Source of the DNA: Pseudomonadota bacterium
GTDB lineage: Bacteria; Pseudomonadota; Gammaproteobacteria; Burkholderiales; Burkholderiaceae_E
Assembly (NCBI GenBank): GCA_023389175.1
Contig: JAEWEW010000385.1
Span: 1 to 18,742 of the forward strand
Length of the DNA stretch: 18,742 nt
Direction of reading: 5' to 3'
Below the pieces are notes generated by a model that saw only the letters and a list, made by a program, of their open reading frames with translations, searched no databases and was not told the DNA's origin. A program made the translations under genes and the position numbers. Below are positions 1 through 6,567 of the stretch, one piece after another (position 1 is the first letter of the stretch; the number at the start of each line of letters is the position of its first letter).

Positions 1-2
1 TG

Positions 3-815
3 CCGCCTGACGTCGACCCGGAACGCCTGCGCTCCCAGGCATGGTTGCAGTTCTTCGTGCGCGTCCTGACTCGCCGGCTTCGCACGTCCTTCCATGCGGT
101 CCGCCTGGCCAAGCCCGGCGTGCCCGCCGTGCCGGATGAGCTGCCAATGGTCATCTACGCGAATCATCCGTCGTGGTGGGACCCGGCGCTCGCGCTGGTG
201 CTGATGACGAGGCTCTTTCCTTCGCGCCGCAGCTTCGCACCGATCGATGCGGCCGCGCTGCAGCGCTATGGATTCATGCGAAGGATCGGAATGTTCGGGG
301 TAACGCAGGGAAGGTATGAAGGCGCAGCGATCTTCCTTCGCATCGGTAGCCGGATCCTGTCGCAGCCGGGCACCCTTCTCTACCTGACGCCGCAAGGCCG
401 CTTCACGGATGTCCGGGATCGCCCCGTCGAGTTTCGTTCCGGACTCGCGCACCTGCTCTCCCGGGTGCCTCGCGTGACCGTCGTGCCGCTCGCGGTGGAG
501 TATCCGTTCTGGGATGAGAGCACGCCCGAGGCGCTGGTCCGGTTCGGCGAACCGATCACGCTGGGCAAAGCCGTCACGGCGGAGATACCGAAGATCCAGG
601 AGGAGCTGGAAACCCGGCTGTGCCGGACGATGGATTGCCTTGCCGAGGCTTCCGCGAGCCGCGACCCCTCACGCTTCGAGACCCTGCTGCACGGTCGCAC
701 AGGGGTGGGCGGCGTCTATGATGGTTGGCGCCGCCTGCAGGCCTGGGGTCGTGGCGAGGAGTTCGATCCGGCGCATGCTCCCGGCAAGCGGCGCGTGACG
801 AAACAGACGTCATGA
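3..815 (+). CDS. Lysophospholipid acyltransferase family protein (PlsC-like), 5' end cut by window edge
   Basis: Membrane-associated acyltransferase expected to move an acyl chain from acyl-CoA or acyl-ACP to a hydroxyl of a lipid or glycolipid. The HX4D catalytic motif is visible as NHPSWWDP (nt 162-185). The third motif reads PQGRF (nt 390-404) instead of the usual PEGTR, followed by a VVPLAVEYPFW block like motif IV. The frame is open to the left edge with no stop and no convincing start (a TTG at 45 is possible but has no ribosome site), so the real start is probably outside. The stop overlaps the next gene's ATG by 4 bp (ATGA, 812-815), which implies translational coupling. Next to a GT2 enzyme and an aldehyde dehydrogenase, it may be the CrtO-like acyltransferase of a carotenoid glycolipid pathway. 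Family call is firm; substrate is inferred. Confidence 0.85.
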   Translation, partial: PPDVDPERLRSQAWLQFFVRVLTRRLRTSFHAVRLAKPGVPAVPDELPMVIYANHPSWWDPALALVLMTRLFPSRRSFAPIDAAALQRYGFMRRIGMFGVTQGRYEGAAIFLRIGSRILSQPGTLLYLTPQGRFTDVRDRPVEFRSGLAHLLSRVPRVTVVPLAVEYPFWDESTPEALVRFGEPITLGKAVTAEIPKIQEELETRLCRTMDCLAEASASRDPSRFETLLHGRTGVGGVYDGWRRLQAWGRGEEFDPAHAPGKRRVTKQTS

Positions 816-1948
816 TCGCCTTGGCATGGGCAGCCGCGGCCCTGGCACTCCTGCCGCTTCTGCTGGCCCTGCTCAATCTGCGCAGCTTCGCCCGGCCGCA
901 GGCCCTGCCTCCCCCGGGCACCGCCGTTTCGATCCTGATTCCGGCGCGCAACGAGGCGAAGACCGTGGCCCGGACCGTACGCTGCGCCCTGGCCAGCATC
1001 GCAGTGGAAGTCGAGGTGCTGGTGCTCGATGACGATTCGGACGACGACACGGCCGCCATCGTCTCGGGCCTCGCCAAGGGCGATGCGCGGGTTCGCCTGC
1101 TGTCCGCGCCGCCGCTGCCGCCGGGCTGGGCGGGCAAGCAGCGCGCTTGTCATCTGCTGAGCGAGAGCGCGCGCTTCGAGACGCTCATGTTCATCGATGC
1201 CGATCTTCTCCTCGCGCCCGAGGCCGCTGCGCTGGCCGCGGGCTTCCTGCTCGCGGACGACCGGCGCGGCATGGTGAGCGGCTTTCCGCGGGAGGTCGCG
1301 CAGAGCTGGGCGGAGCAGCTCGTCATACCCTGGATCCATGTACTCTTGCTCGGCTACCTGCCGATGGACCGCATGCGCCGATCGACCGCACCGGCCTACG
1401 CCGCAGCCTGCGGCCAATGGGTCGTGGCGAGTCGGTCGGCCTATCGGGCGGTACGCGGGCACGCCGCGTCGCCCGGCTCGCTGCACGATGGCATCAGCCT
1501 GCCGAGGGTCTTCCGCGCGGCAGGCTGGCGCACCGACGTCTTCGACGGCAGCACGCTCGCGAGCTGCCGGATGTACGAGGATTTACGCTCCGTCTGGCGT
1601 GGCTTCGGCAAGAGCGCCGGCGAAGGGATGGCGACCTCCACCGCCCTTCCGGTCTGGTCGCTCCTGATCGTGGGGGGCCATGTGCTGCCGACCGTGCTGC
1701 TGCTCGCCGGCCTTGCGTTCGGACAGCCTCACGTTGCGCTCGCCGGCGGCGCCGGCGTCGCCTTCAACCTCGTCCTTCGGCTGCTGCTCTGCGCCCGCTT
1801 CAAGCAGTCACTTCTCGGTGCACTGCTTCATCCGTGCGGTGCATGCCTTGTGCTGGCGATCCAATGGCACGCCTTGCTGCGTCATCTGGTCGGCCGGCCG
1901 AACCGGTGGCGCGGTCGTTACTACGTTCGCCAGCGTCAGAAGGTTTGA
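812..1948 (+). CDS. GT2 family membrane glycosyltransferase, CrtQ/HpnB-like
   Basis: 378-residue inner-membrane glycosyltransferase. One hydrophobic N-terminal helix (residues 2-22) is followed by a GT-A domain: VSILIPARNEA (39-49), the nucleotide-binding acidic run beginning at D73, PPGWAGKQ (103-110) and the metal-binding DAD (129-131). Hydrophobic segments at the C-terminus anchor it again. The PGWxGK element is typical of HpnB and of the CrtQ-type enzymes that glucosylate diaponeurosporenoate. The frame runs upstream to 725, but I chose ATG 812 because it gives the natural hydrophobic N-terminus and overlaps the previous stop by 4 bp. Flanked by an acyltransferase and an aldehyde dehydrogenase, it probably glycosylates a carotenoid or similar isoprenoid acid. 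The acceptor and sugar cannot be read from sequence; a hopanoid-linked role is the main alternative. Confidence 0.85.
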   Translation: MIALAWAAAALALLPLLLALLNLRSFARPQALPPPGTAVSILIPARNEAKTVARTVRCALASIAVEVEVLVLDDDSDDDTAAIVSGLAKGDARVRLLSAPPLPPGWAGKQRACHLLSESARFETLMFIDADLLLAPEAAALAAGFLLADDRRGMVSGFPREVAQSWAEQLVIPWIHVLLLGYLPMDRMRRSTAPAYAAACGQWVVASRSAYRAVRGHAASPGSLHDGISLPRVFRAAGWRTDVFDGSTLASCRMYEDLRSVWRGFGKSAGEGMATSTALPVWSLLIVGGHVLPTVLLLAGLAFGQPHVALAGGAGVAFNLVLRLLLCARFKQSLLGALLHPCGACLVLAIQWHALLRHLVGRPNRWRGRYYVRQRQKV

Positions 1949-1952
1949 AGGG
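1947..1952 (+). promoter_or_regulatory. Ribosome binding site deciding the aldehyde dehydrogenase start
   Basis: GAAGGG overlaps the TGA stop of the glycosyltransferase (1946-1948) and sits 8 nt before GTG 1961. This favours 1961 over the earlier in-frame GTG at 1952. Confidence 0.55.
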
Positions 1953-1960
1953 TGCCGCAG

Positions 1961-3439
1961 GTGAAGCCTGACGACTCCGTGGCGACGCCCGCCATGCTGC
2001 CTCGACAGGCAGCGATCCCGACACTGCCGGCCGCGGACGACGCGCAAACGATCGCACAGGTCTTTGCCCGGCAGCAGGCCGCTTTCGGCACCGAGCGTTA
2101 CCCTTCCCTCGCGACCCGCCTCGATCGCCTGAGCCGGTTGCGGGCGATGATCGAACGCATCGCCCCAGACGTCGAAACCACCCTTTCGGACGATTTCGGC
2201 CACCGGTCGGCTCACGTCACGCGACTGGCCGACATCATGGTCGCGAGCGGCGCGATCCGCCATGCGCAACGCCGCCTGCGCGGCTGGATGAAACCACGCC
2301 GGGTGCCGACCGCGCCGGCCTATTGGCCCGGACGAAGCCGCGTCCAGGCCCACCCGCTCGGCGTCGTGGGTGTGGTGAGCCCGTGGAACTACCCGTTGCA
2401 GCTGTCGCTGGGCCCGGCGGCATCCGCGCTCGCCGCCGGCAACCGGGTGATGATCAAGCCGTCGGAGCTGACGCCTCGCTTCGCGGCGCTGCTGCAACAG
2501 GCCGTTGGCGAATGGTTCTCGCCCGAGGAGCTCGCCGTGGTGACCGGCAGCGTCGAGCAGGCCAGGACGTTCGTCGCGCTGCCGTTCAATCACCTGCTGT
2601 TCACCGGATCGACGGCGGTCGGCCGTGAGGTGGCTTTGGCTGCGGCCGCCAACCTCACGCCGGTGACACTCGAGCTCGGCGGCAAGTCGCCGGCAATCCT
2701 CAACGCCGACTGCGATCTCGCCGAAGCAGCGCCACGCCTGATGGCGGCGAAGCTGCTCAACAGCGGCCAGACCTGCATTGCGCCCGACTACCTGCTCATC
2801 CACGAGCGCCTGCTCGAGCCGCTGATCGAGGCCGCGAGCGCGGCGACCTCGCGCCTCTACCCCACCCTCGCCGACAACGCCGACTACACCTCCATCGTCG
2901 ACGATCGACACGCAGCTCGCCTGCAGGGATTGCTCGACGATGCGCGCGCCCTCGGCGCTCGCGTGCTGCCTTTGCACGGCGAGACCGTGACGCGCGCTCG
3001 CAAGATGCCACCGTTCCTGGTGCTCGACGTCGACGACCGCATGAAGCTGATGCGCGACGAGATCTTCGGCCCCATCCTGCCGGTGCTGACCTACCGTCGC
3101 CTCGACGAGGCCATCGCCTACATCAACCAGCGCGATCGCCCCTTGGCCCTTTACTGGTTTGGCCGCGACCGCAAGGACCTGCAGGCCGTGCTCGAGCAGA
3201 CGCTTTCCGGTGGGGTCACGGTGAACGATTGCCTCTGGCATGTGGCGCAGGAATCGCTGCCATTCGGCGGCGTCGGCGCCAGCGGCATCGGCTCCTATCA
3301 CGGCGAGCACGGCTTTCGAACCTTCAGCCATGTGAAGCCGGTTTTCCTGCAATCGAAGTGGTCCGGGCTCGGCTTGATGTCACCACCCTATGGCCGCACG
3401 TTCAGGCGGCTCGAGCGCTGGGTCAAGAGGATCACCTGA
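1961..3439 (+). CDS. Aldehyde dehydrogenase, class 3 / coniferyl-aldehyde-dehydrogenase-like
   Basis: 492-residue NAD(P)-dependent aldehyde dehydrogenase that oxidises an aldehyde to a carboxylate. With numbering from GTG 1961: PWNYP with the oxyanion-hole Asn at 141-145, general base Glu238 in ELGGKSP, and nucleophile Cys272 in SGQTCIAPDY, the form found in the class 3 and coniferyl aldehyde group. The C-terminal FGGVGASGIG and YHGEHGF blocks also fit. Start: GTG 1961 has GAAGGG (1947-1952) 8 nt upstream, whereas the in-frame GTG at 1952 overlaps that site; ATG 1994 is a third option. The first gene of the trio is coupled to the second and this one follows within a few bases, so they form one operon. 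In C30 carotenoid clusters an AldH of this kind oxidises diaponeurosporenal. Family call is secure; the carotenoid substrate is inferred from context. Confidence 0.88.
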   Translation: MKPDDSVATPAMLPRQAAIPTLPAADDAQTIAQVFARQQAAFGTERYPSLATRLDRLSRLRAMIERIAPDVETTLSDDFGHRSAHVTRLADIMVASGAIRHAQRRLRGWMKPRRVPTAPAYWPGRSRVQAHPLGVVGVVSPWNYPLQLSLGPAASALAAGNRVMIKPSELTPRFAALLQQAVGEWFSPEELAVVTGSVEQARTFVALPFNHLLFTGSTAVGREVALAAAANLTPVTLELGGKSPAILNADCDLAEAAPRLMAAKLLNSGQTCIAPDYLLIHERLLEPLIEAASAATSRLYPTLADNADYTSIVDDRHAARLQGLLDDARALGARVLPLHGETVTRARKMPPFLVLDVDDRMKLMRDEIFGPILPVLTYRRLDEAIAYINQRDRPLALYWFGRDRKDLQAVLEQTLSGGVTVNDCLWHVAQESLPFGGVGASGIGSYHGEHGFRTFSHVKPVFLQSKWSGLGLMSPPYGRTFRRLERWVKRIT

Positions 3440-3618
3440 GCTCGATGCGTGGCAGGCATCGCGCCGCTCACGACAGGAGCCGCCGTGTGTCCGCCCCAAA
3501 CGCCGGCAGCGCCCTTCCCAAGGCAGGGGTAAGGGCCTGCACGCTGCAATAGGCGAAGGCATGGAACCCTCCCCACGACCCCGATGCGCCTACCGATCTC
3601 GCCCCTGAGCAGGCACCA

Positions 3619-4449
3619 ATGAACGCTTCCGTTGGCTGGGTCGAGGCCTGCATCCTGGGACTGATCCAGGGACTGACCGAGTTCCTGCCGATCTCCTCGA
3701 GCGCGCACTTGCGCATCATCGGCCCGCTGCTTCCGTCCGGAACGGACCCCGGGGCGGCATTCACGGCGATCACCCAGTTGGGAACCGAGGCCGCCGTGCT
3801 CATCTACTTCCGGCACGACATCGATCGGACCGCCTCCGCCTGGCGGCGATCGCTGACGACAGGGCAGTCCAACCCCGATTCGCGGATGGGGTGGCTGATC
3901 CTGGTCGGGACATTGCCCATCGCTCTGCTCGGATTGGCCTTTGACGGTGTGATCGAAGCCCAGGCCCGCAATCTCTACATCACGGCGGCGATGCTGATCG
4001 CCTTCGCCCTCATCCTCGCGCTGGCCGATCGGTGGGGGCGCAAGCGTCGTGAGCTCGACCAGTTGACGTGGCGACATGGGATCCTGTTCGGCCTCGCGCA
4101 GGCGCTCGCCCTAATACCCGGTGTCTCCCGCTCGGGGGGCACCATCACGGCCGGGCTGCTGCTCGGCTACACACGCGAGGCGGCGGCACGCTATTCCTTC
4201 CTCCTCGCCATTCCTGCCGTGTTTGCGTCCGGCCTCTACCAGCTTTACCGGAGCGCGCAATTCGACAGCCCGGTCGCACCGGGGCCGACTGCGCTCGCGA
4301 CCGTGGTGGCCTTCGGTGTCGGGTACGGCGTGATCGTCCTGTTCCTGAAGATCGTATCGACCCGCGGCTACATGCCGTTCGTGCTCTATCGGCTGGCGCT
4401 GGGTCTCATCGTGCTGCTGCTTCTTCGCTGCGGGCTGCTGACGCCTTGA
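3619..4449 (+). CDS. uppP: Undecaprenyl-diphosphatase UppP (BacA family)
   Basis: 276-residue polytopic inner-membrane enzyme that dephosphorylates undecaprenyl diphosphate to recycle the lipid carrier for peptidoglycan and other surface glycans. The first signature is GLTEFLPISSSAH (residues 18-30), with Glu21, Ser27 and His30 at the catalytic positions; position 17 is Gln rather than the Glu of E. coli BacA, a common variant. The second signature is PGVSRSGG with Arg171. Length is normal. ATG 3619 has only a weak AGCAGG-type site upstream. A 179-bp gap separates it from the aldehyde dehydrogenase, so it probably has its own promoter, and it faces the lipoprotein gene tail to tail. Its phosphatase role complements the ArnT-like transferase further right, which should release undecaprenyl phosphate. 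Confidence 0.95.
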   Translation: MNASVGWVEACILGLIQGLTEFLPISSSAHLRIIGPLLPSGTDPGAAFTAITQLGTEAAVLIYFRHDIDRTASAWRRSLTTGQSNPDSRMGWLILVGTLPIALLGLAFDGVIEAQARNLYITAAMLIAFALILALADRWGRKRRELDQLTWRHGILFGLAQALALIPGVSRSGGTITAGLLLGYTREAAARYSFLLAIPAVFASGLYQLYRSAQFDSPVAPGPTALATVVAFGVGYGVIVLFLKIVSTRGYMPFVLYRLALGLIVLLLLRCGLLTP

Positions 4450-4513
4450 GCCACCCGATGCGCGGATCGATCGGCCGGGGCGCGGATTGCCGGCAACGAC
4501 GTTCGACGCCGCG

Positions 4514-5626
4514 CTACGGAGCAGCGGGACAACTCGGCAGCGATGCGAGCACGGAGTCCACGCAGTCCCAGAAGTGACGGTAGGGCGCCATGTCGGGCGC
4601 CCACTTCGACCAGTTCGGCCGTCCCGGGAGCCTGTCCCACTCCGCTCCGCCTCCGCCCCCCGGGACGCCGACGGTCGACTCCCCTTTCGAGCCCCAGGTC
4701 CAGTAGACGCTCGCAAGCGCGGCGCCGTCGGCTTCGCGAACGCGGACCTCCCAATAGTGGGTTACCGCCTCGTAGGTGTAGACGAGGAGGTAGTACCGCA
4801 CGCGCGTGCTCCGCCTCGCCGCCACCAGGCCGTCCGGAAGGTCGCGGAACGCGAAGTCCTGATGCAGGCGCCCGAGCGCCTCGCGGGCGGCGTCGATCAC
4901 GCGACCGGCGGCTAAGCCTTCGTAGCGCCGCGTCGTCAACGCGAGCCATTCGGCCTCGCTCGGTTCCGCTGGTGGCAGCGGTGCGTCCGGGTCCGGCTCG
5001 GCGACCACATCAAACAGCCATCGAACGCCCGGCGGCTTTCGCTCGTCGGGGACCCGTCGAAAGCAGTGCACCACTGCGCTTGCGTCCGGCGTCCAGCCCG
5101 GCCGGAAGCGACCCTCCGCGACCTCGGCGCAGGTCGTCCAGGTGGCTCGGCGCTTCAGCAGGTAGTCCAGGCGATCGAAGACGACCGAATACGCCGGCCC
5201 TTGCGGATCGTACGGAGGACCGCCGTAGTGCCTGCGCAGGTCCGCATGGACCACCACCCCTTCTGCGCCCGGAGCGACGCCGACTGTCCAGAACGTCCAT
5301 GGCGCAGGGCCGAACGGCCAGAAGTACGGATAAAGCGTCACCCTCGGCGGTACCGCCACGAAGCCCTGCGGATTGGGAAACACCGAGTACCCGGCGAGGC
5401 GGAGCACCTTCTTTGCCGCACCGAGCACTTCGTCGACGGCTATTCCTTCGTAGACGCGCGACTGGCCTGGCGCCTCCTCGCTGGGCAGCTCCAGGGCAGC
5501 GACGGCCTGCGGTGCAGGCGGCGCCGTCACGCAGGCCGCGAGCGCTGCGGTCGCGAGCGCGATCGCGGCCCGGCGCGCGATGCGCGCTGCGCTGAAGGAC
5601 GGATACGGATCCATCCAGGTGCCCAT
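4514..5626 (-). CDS. Outer-membrane-type lipoprotein with two tandem related domains, function unknown
   Basis: Predicted 370-residue lipoprotein; I do not recognise the family. The N-terminus has basic residues, a hydrophobic stretch and a lipobox LAAC, with the lipidated Cys at residue 32 when translation starts at 5626. The mature part looks duplicated. RVYEGIAVDEVLGAAKKVL (about residues 57-75) is echoed by RRYEGLAAGRVIDAAREAL (about 234-252). Each copy continues with a P-x-G-hydrophobic-V-A block, then an aromatic strand (FWTVGV versus YWEVRV), and ends in a helix (YSVVFDRLDYLL versus YRHFWDCVDSVL). Aromatic and proline content is high. Start is uncertain: ATG 5626, ATG 5614 and upstream codons to 5692 are all possible and none has a good ribosome site. 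It converges on uppP with a 64-bp gap that has no clear terminator. Confidence 0.75.
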   Translation of the reverse strand: MGTWMDPYPSFSAARIARRAAIALATAALAACVTAPPAPQAVAALELPSEEAPGQSRVYEGIAVDEVLGAAKKVLRLAGYSVFPNPQGFVAVPPRVTLYPYFWPFGPAPWTFWTVGVAPGAEGVVVHADLRRHYGGPPYDPQGPAYSVVFDRLDYLLKRRATWTTCAEVAEGRFRPGWTPDASAVVHCFRRVPDERKPPGVRWLFDVVAEPDPDAPLPPAEPSEAEWLALTTRRYEGLAAGRVIDAAREALGRLHQDFAFRDLPDGLVAARRSTRVRYYLLVYTYEAVTHYWEVRVREADGAALASVYWTWGSKGESTVGVPGGGGGAEWDRLPGRPNWSKWAPDMAPYRHFWDCVDSVLASLPSCPAAP

Positions 5627-5649
5627 GAGTCGAGTATGCCGCATCTCCA

Positions 5650-5682
5650 GTTGCCGGCCGGATGGCTGCCACCGGCCGCAAC
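5650..5682. other. Strong GC-rich stem-loop between the hemoglobin and lipoprotein genes
   Basis: Inverted repeat: the left arm 5650-5661 pairs with the right arm 5672-5682 (11 pairs with one bulged C), around a 10-nt loop. It lies between the end of the hemoglobin gene (5774) and the lipoprotein start (5626), both on the minus strand. No T-run follows in either direction, so it is not a canonical intrinsic terminator. It could reduce read-through or stabilise a processed 3' end. Confidence 0.45.
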
Positions 5683-5773
5683 GACATGACACAGTTCAAC
5701 CACGGACAATGCCTCACACCTCACGCGCTCCATGATTGGGACAGGCAGCCCGGGAGCGGCCCATCCCTGCAGC

Positions 5774-6148
5774 TCAGATCCGGATCACCTCCTTCTTCAG
5801 CGACCACAGCACGCCCAGCACCTCGTTGCGGGTCGCGGGGTCCACGCCGCACTTGTCGAGCGCGTCCATCGCGTCGTCCAGCACCGCGACGAACTCCTGC
5901 TCGCTGATGTTCATTCCCCGGTGCGTCGCGATCATGTCCTTCCCGGTGTAGGCCTCGGTGCCGCCGGAGCCGGCACAGAAGAACTCGATCGCATGGCGCT
6001 CGAGGCGCTCCATGTCATCGCACTTCTCGTATCGCGTTTTCACCAGCGGGTTGGCGAGGTGGTTCTTGATCAACTCACGGGTGATCCGGGTGATCCCGGG
6101 GCGCCCGCCAAGGCGCTCGTACAGGGTTGTCGCGACGGTTTCCATCAT
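5774..6148 (-). CDS. Group 1 truncated hemoglobin
   Basis: 124-residue 2-on-2 globin, a cytoplasmic heme protein that binds O2 or NO; the family serves in NO detoxification, oxygen handling or redox sensing. The N-terminal LYERLGG, the central GG-x4-YTGKDM block and THRGMNISEQEF are visible; His76 in the last is the proximal heme ligand. In the B helix the usual Phe-Tyr pair (B9/B10) appears replaced, the region reading ELIKNHLANP, so the distal pocket differs from the M. tuberculosis GlbN type. ATG 6148 is chosen because AAGGAG (6157-6162) lies 8 nt upstream; a second ATG follows directly at 6145. It is downstream of the small 71-residue gene on the same strand (72-bp gap), possibly one transcript. 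Family call is firm; physiological ligand is not determinable here. Confidence 0.93.
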   Translation of the reverse strand: MMETVATTLYERLGGRPGITRITRELIKNHLANPLVKTRYEKCDDMERLERHAIEFFCAGSGGTEAYTGKDMIATHRGMNISEQEFVAVLDDAMDALDKCGVDPATRNEVLGVLWSLKKEVIRI

Positions 6149-6156
6149 GGCTTCAG

Positions 6157-6162
6157 CTCCTT
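6157..6162 (-). promoter_or_regulatory. Ribosome binding site of the truncated hemoglobin gene
   Basis: On the minus strand AAGGAG lies 8 nt upstream of ATG 6148, a near-consensus site that fixes the start codon. Confidence 0.7.
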
Positions 6163-6174
6163 CGGATTGACGGC

Positions 6175-6193
6175 GGGCGCGTGATGCGCGCCC
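6175..6193. other. GC-only hairpin between the small protein gene and the hemoglobin gene
   Basis: GGGCGCG (6175-6181) and CGCGCCC (6187-6193) form a perfect 7-bp stem with a 5-nt loop. It lies 27 nt upstream of the hemoglobin start and after the stop of the 71-residue gene. There is no T-tract, so it may be an attenuating or mRNA-stabilising element rather than a terminator. Confidence 0.4.
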
Positions 6194-6220
6194 CGGTTGA
6201 CGATCTCTCAGGGCTCCTGC

Positions 6221-6436
6221 TCAGGCGCCGATCGGACGCAGGCGGGTGATCCACGACTCGTACTCGAGACGACCACGCTCGGCGGCGCCCTCGTCCACCT
6301 CCCGCCGCAGCTCGGCCAGGGCGCCGGCCAGCTCCCGTTCCAGGCACCCCAAGGACTCGGGCGTCATCGGTTGCGGCAGGACCAACACGGCCGGCGTGCT
6401 GCCGGCGACAGGGACGGTGATCTCACGGACTGACAT
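6221..6436 (-). CDS. Small protein of 71 residues, function unknown
   Basis: I do not recognise this protein. It begins with a probable beta strand (REITVPVAGSTPAVLVLP), then MTPESLGCLERELAGALAEL and a charged helix rich in Arg and Glu, and ends in ESWITRLRPIGA. It has no signal peptide or membrane segment, so it is likely cytosolic. The case for a real gene is translational: GAGGAGG (6442-6448) sits 5 nt before ATG 6436, among the best ribosome sites in the window. It is divergent from the BTAD regulator with 131 bp between the two starts, and precedes the hemoglobin on the same strand. It could be an accessory factor co-expressed with the globin or a target of the regulator; both ideas rest on position only. 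Confidence 0.65.
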   Translation of the reverse strand: MSVREITVPVAGSTPAVLVLPQPMTPESLGCLERELAGALAELRREVDEGAAERGRLEYESWITRLRPIGA

Positions 6437-6441
6437 GGCGA

Positions 6442-6448
6442 CCTCCTC
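6442..6448 (-). promoter_or_regulatory. Strong ribosome binding site of the 71-residue gene
   Basis: Minus-strand GAGGAGG lies 5 nt upstream of ATG 6436. It is the main evidence that this short reading frame is translated. Confidence 0.65.
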
Positions 6449-6499
6449 GGCGGGTGGCGCAGGCCGAACGACCTGCCGTCACCGATCATGCCGTCGGGG

Positions 6500-6512
6500 C
6501 GTTCCTGGAACG
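6500..6512. repeat. Inverted repeat in the divergent promoter region, candidate operator
   Basis: CGTTCC-T-GGAACG is a perfect 6-bp inverted repeat around one base, and a further CGTTCC copy begins at 6511. It sits between the divergent 71-residue gene and the BTAD regulator gene. A role as operator is inferred from position. Confidence 0.4.
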
Positions 6513-6525
6513 TTCCTCGCCTCCA

Positions 6526-6539
6526 GGCCACTTGTGGCC
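6526..6539. repeat. Second inverted repeat upstream of the BTAD regulator gene
   Basis: GGCCAC-TT-GTGGCC is a perfect 6-bp inverted repeat with a 2-nt spacer, 29 nt before ATG 6568 and 13 nt after the previous repeat. It may be an operator or a leader hairpin. Confidence 0.35.
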
Positions 6540-6567
6540 ACCATGGCGGGGATGCAAACTGCCTGCC

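Noticed and set aside
725..811. Upstream extension of the GT2 gene to a start at 725
   Set aside because: It would lie inside the acyltransferase gene and add a non-conserved Gly/Arg/Ser-rich stretch before the hydrophobic N-terminus; ATG 812 with ATGA coupling is simpler.
1808..3352. 514-codon minus-strand frame opposite the aldehyde dehydrogenase
   Set aside because: Composition mirrors the codon bias of the plus-strand gene and no recognisable motif exists; the plus-strand enzyme has all catalytic residues.
3485..3532. Short frame MCPPQTPAAPFPRQG upstream of uppP, preceded by AGGAG
   Set aside because: Only 15 residues, proline-rich by base composition, with no attenuator-like hairpin pair after it; a leader-peptide role cannot be supported.
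4450..4513. Bidirectional terminator between uppP and the lipoprotein gene
   Set aside because: Only short imperfect CCGAT/ATCGG pairing is visible and there is no T-run on either strand.
6197..6210. TTGACGATCTCTCA upstream of the hemoglobin gene as a third FNR-type site
   Set aside because: Only the left half-site matches; the right half TCTCA differs from RTCAA at too many positions.
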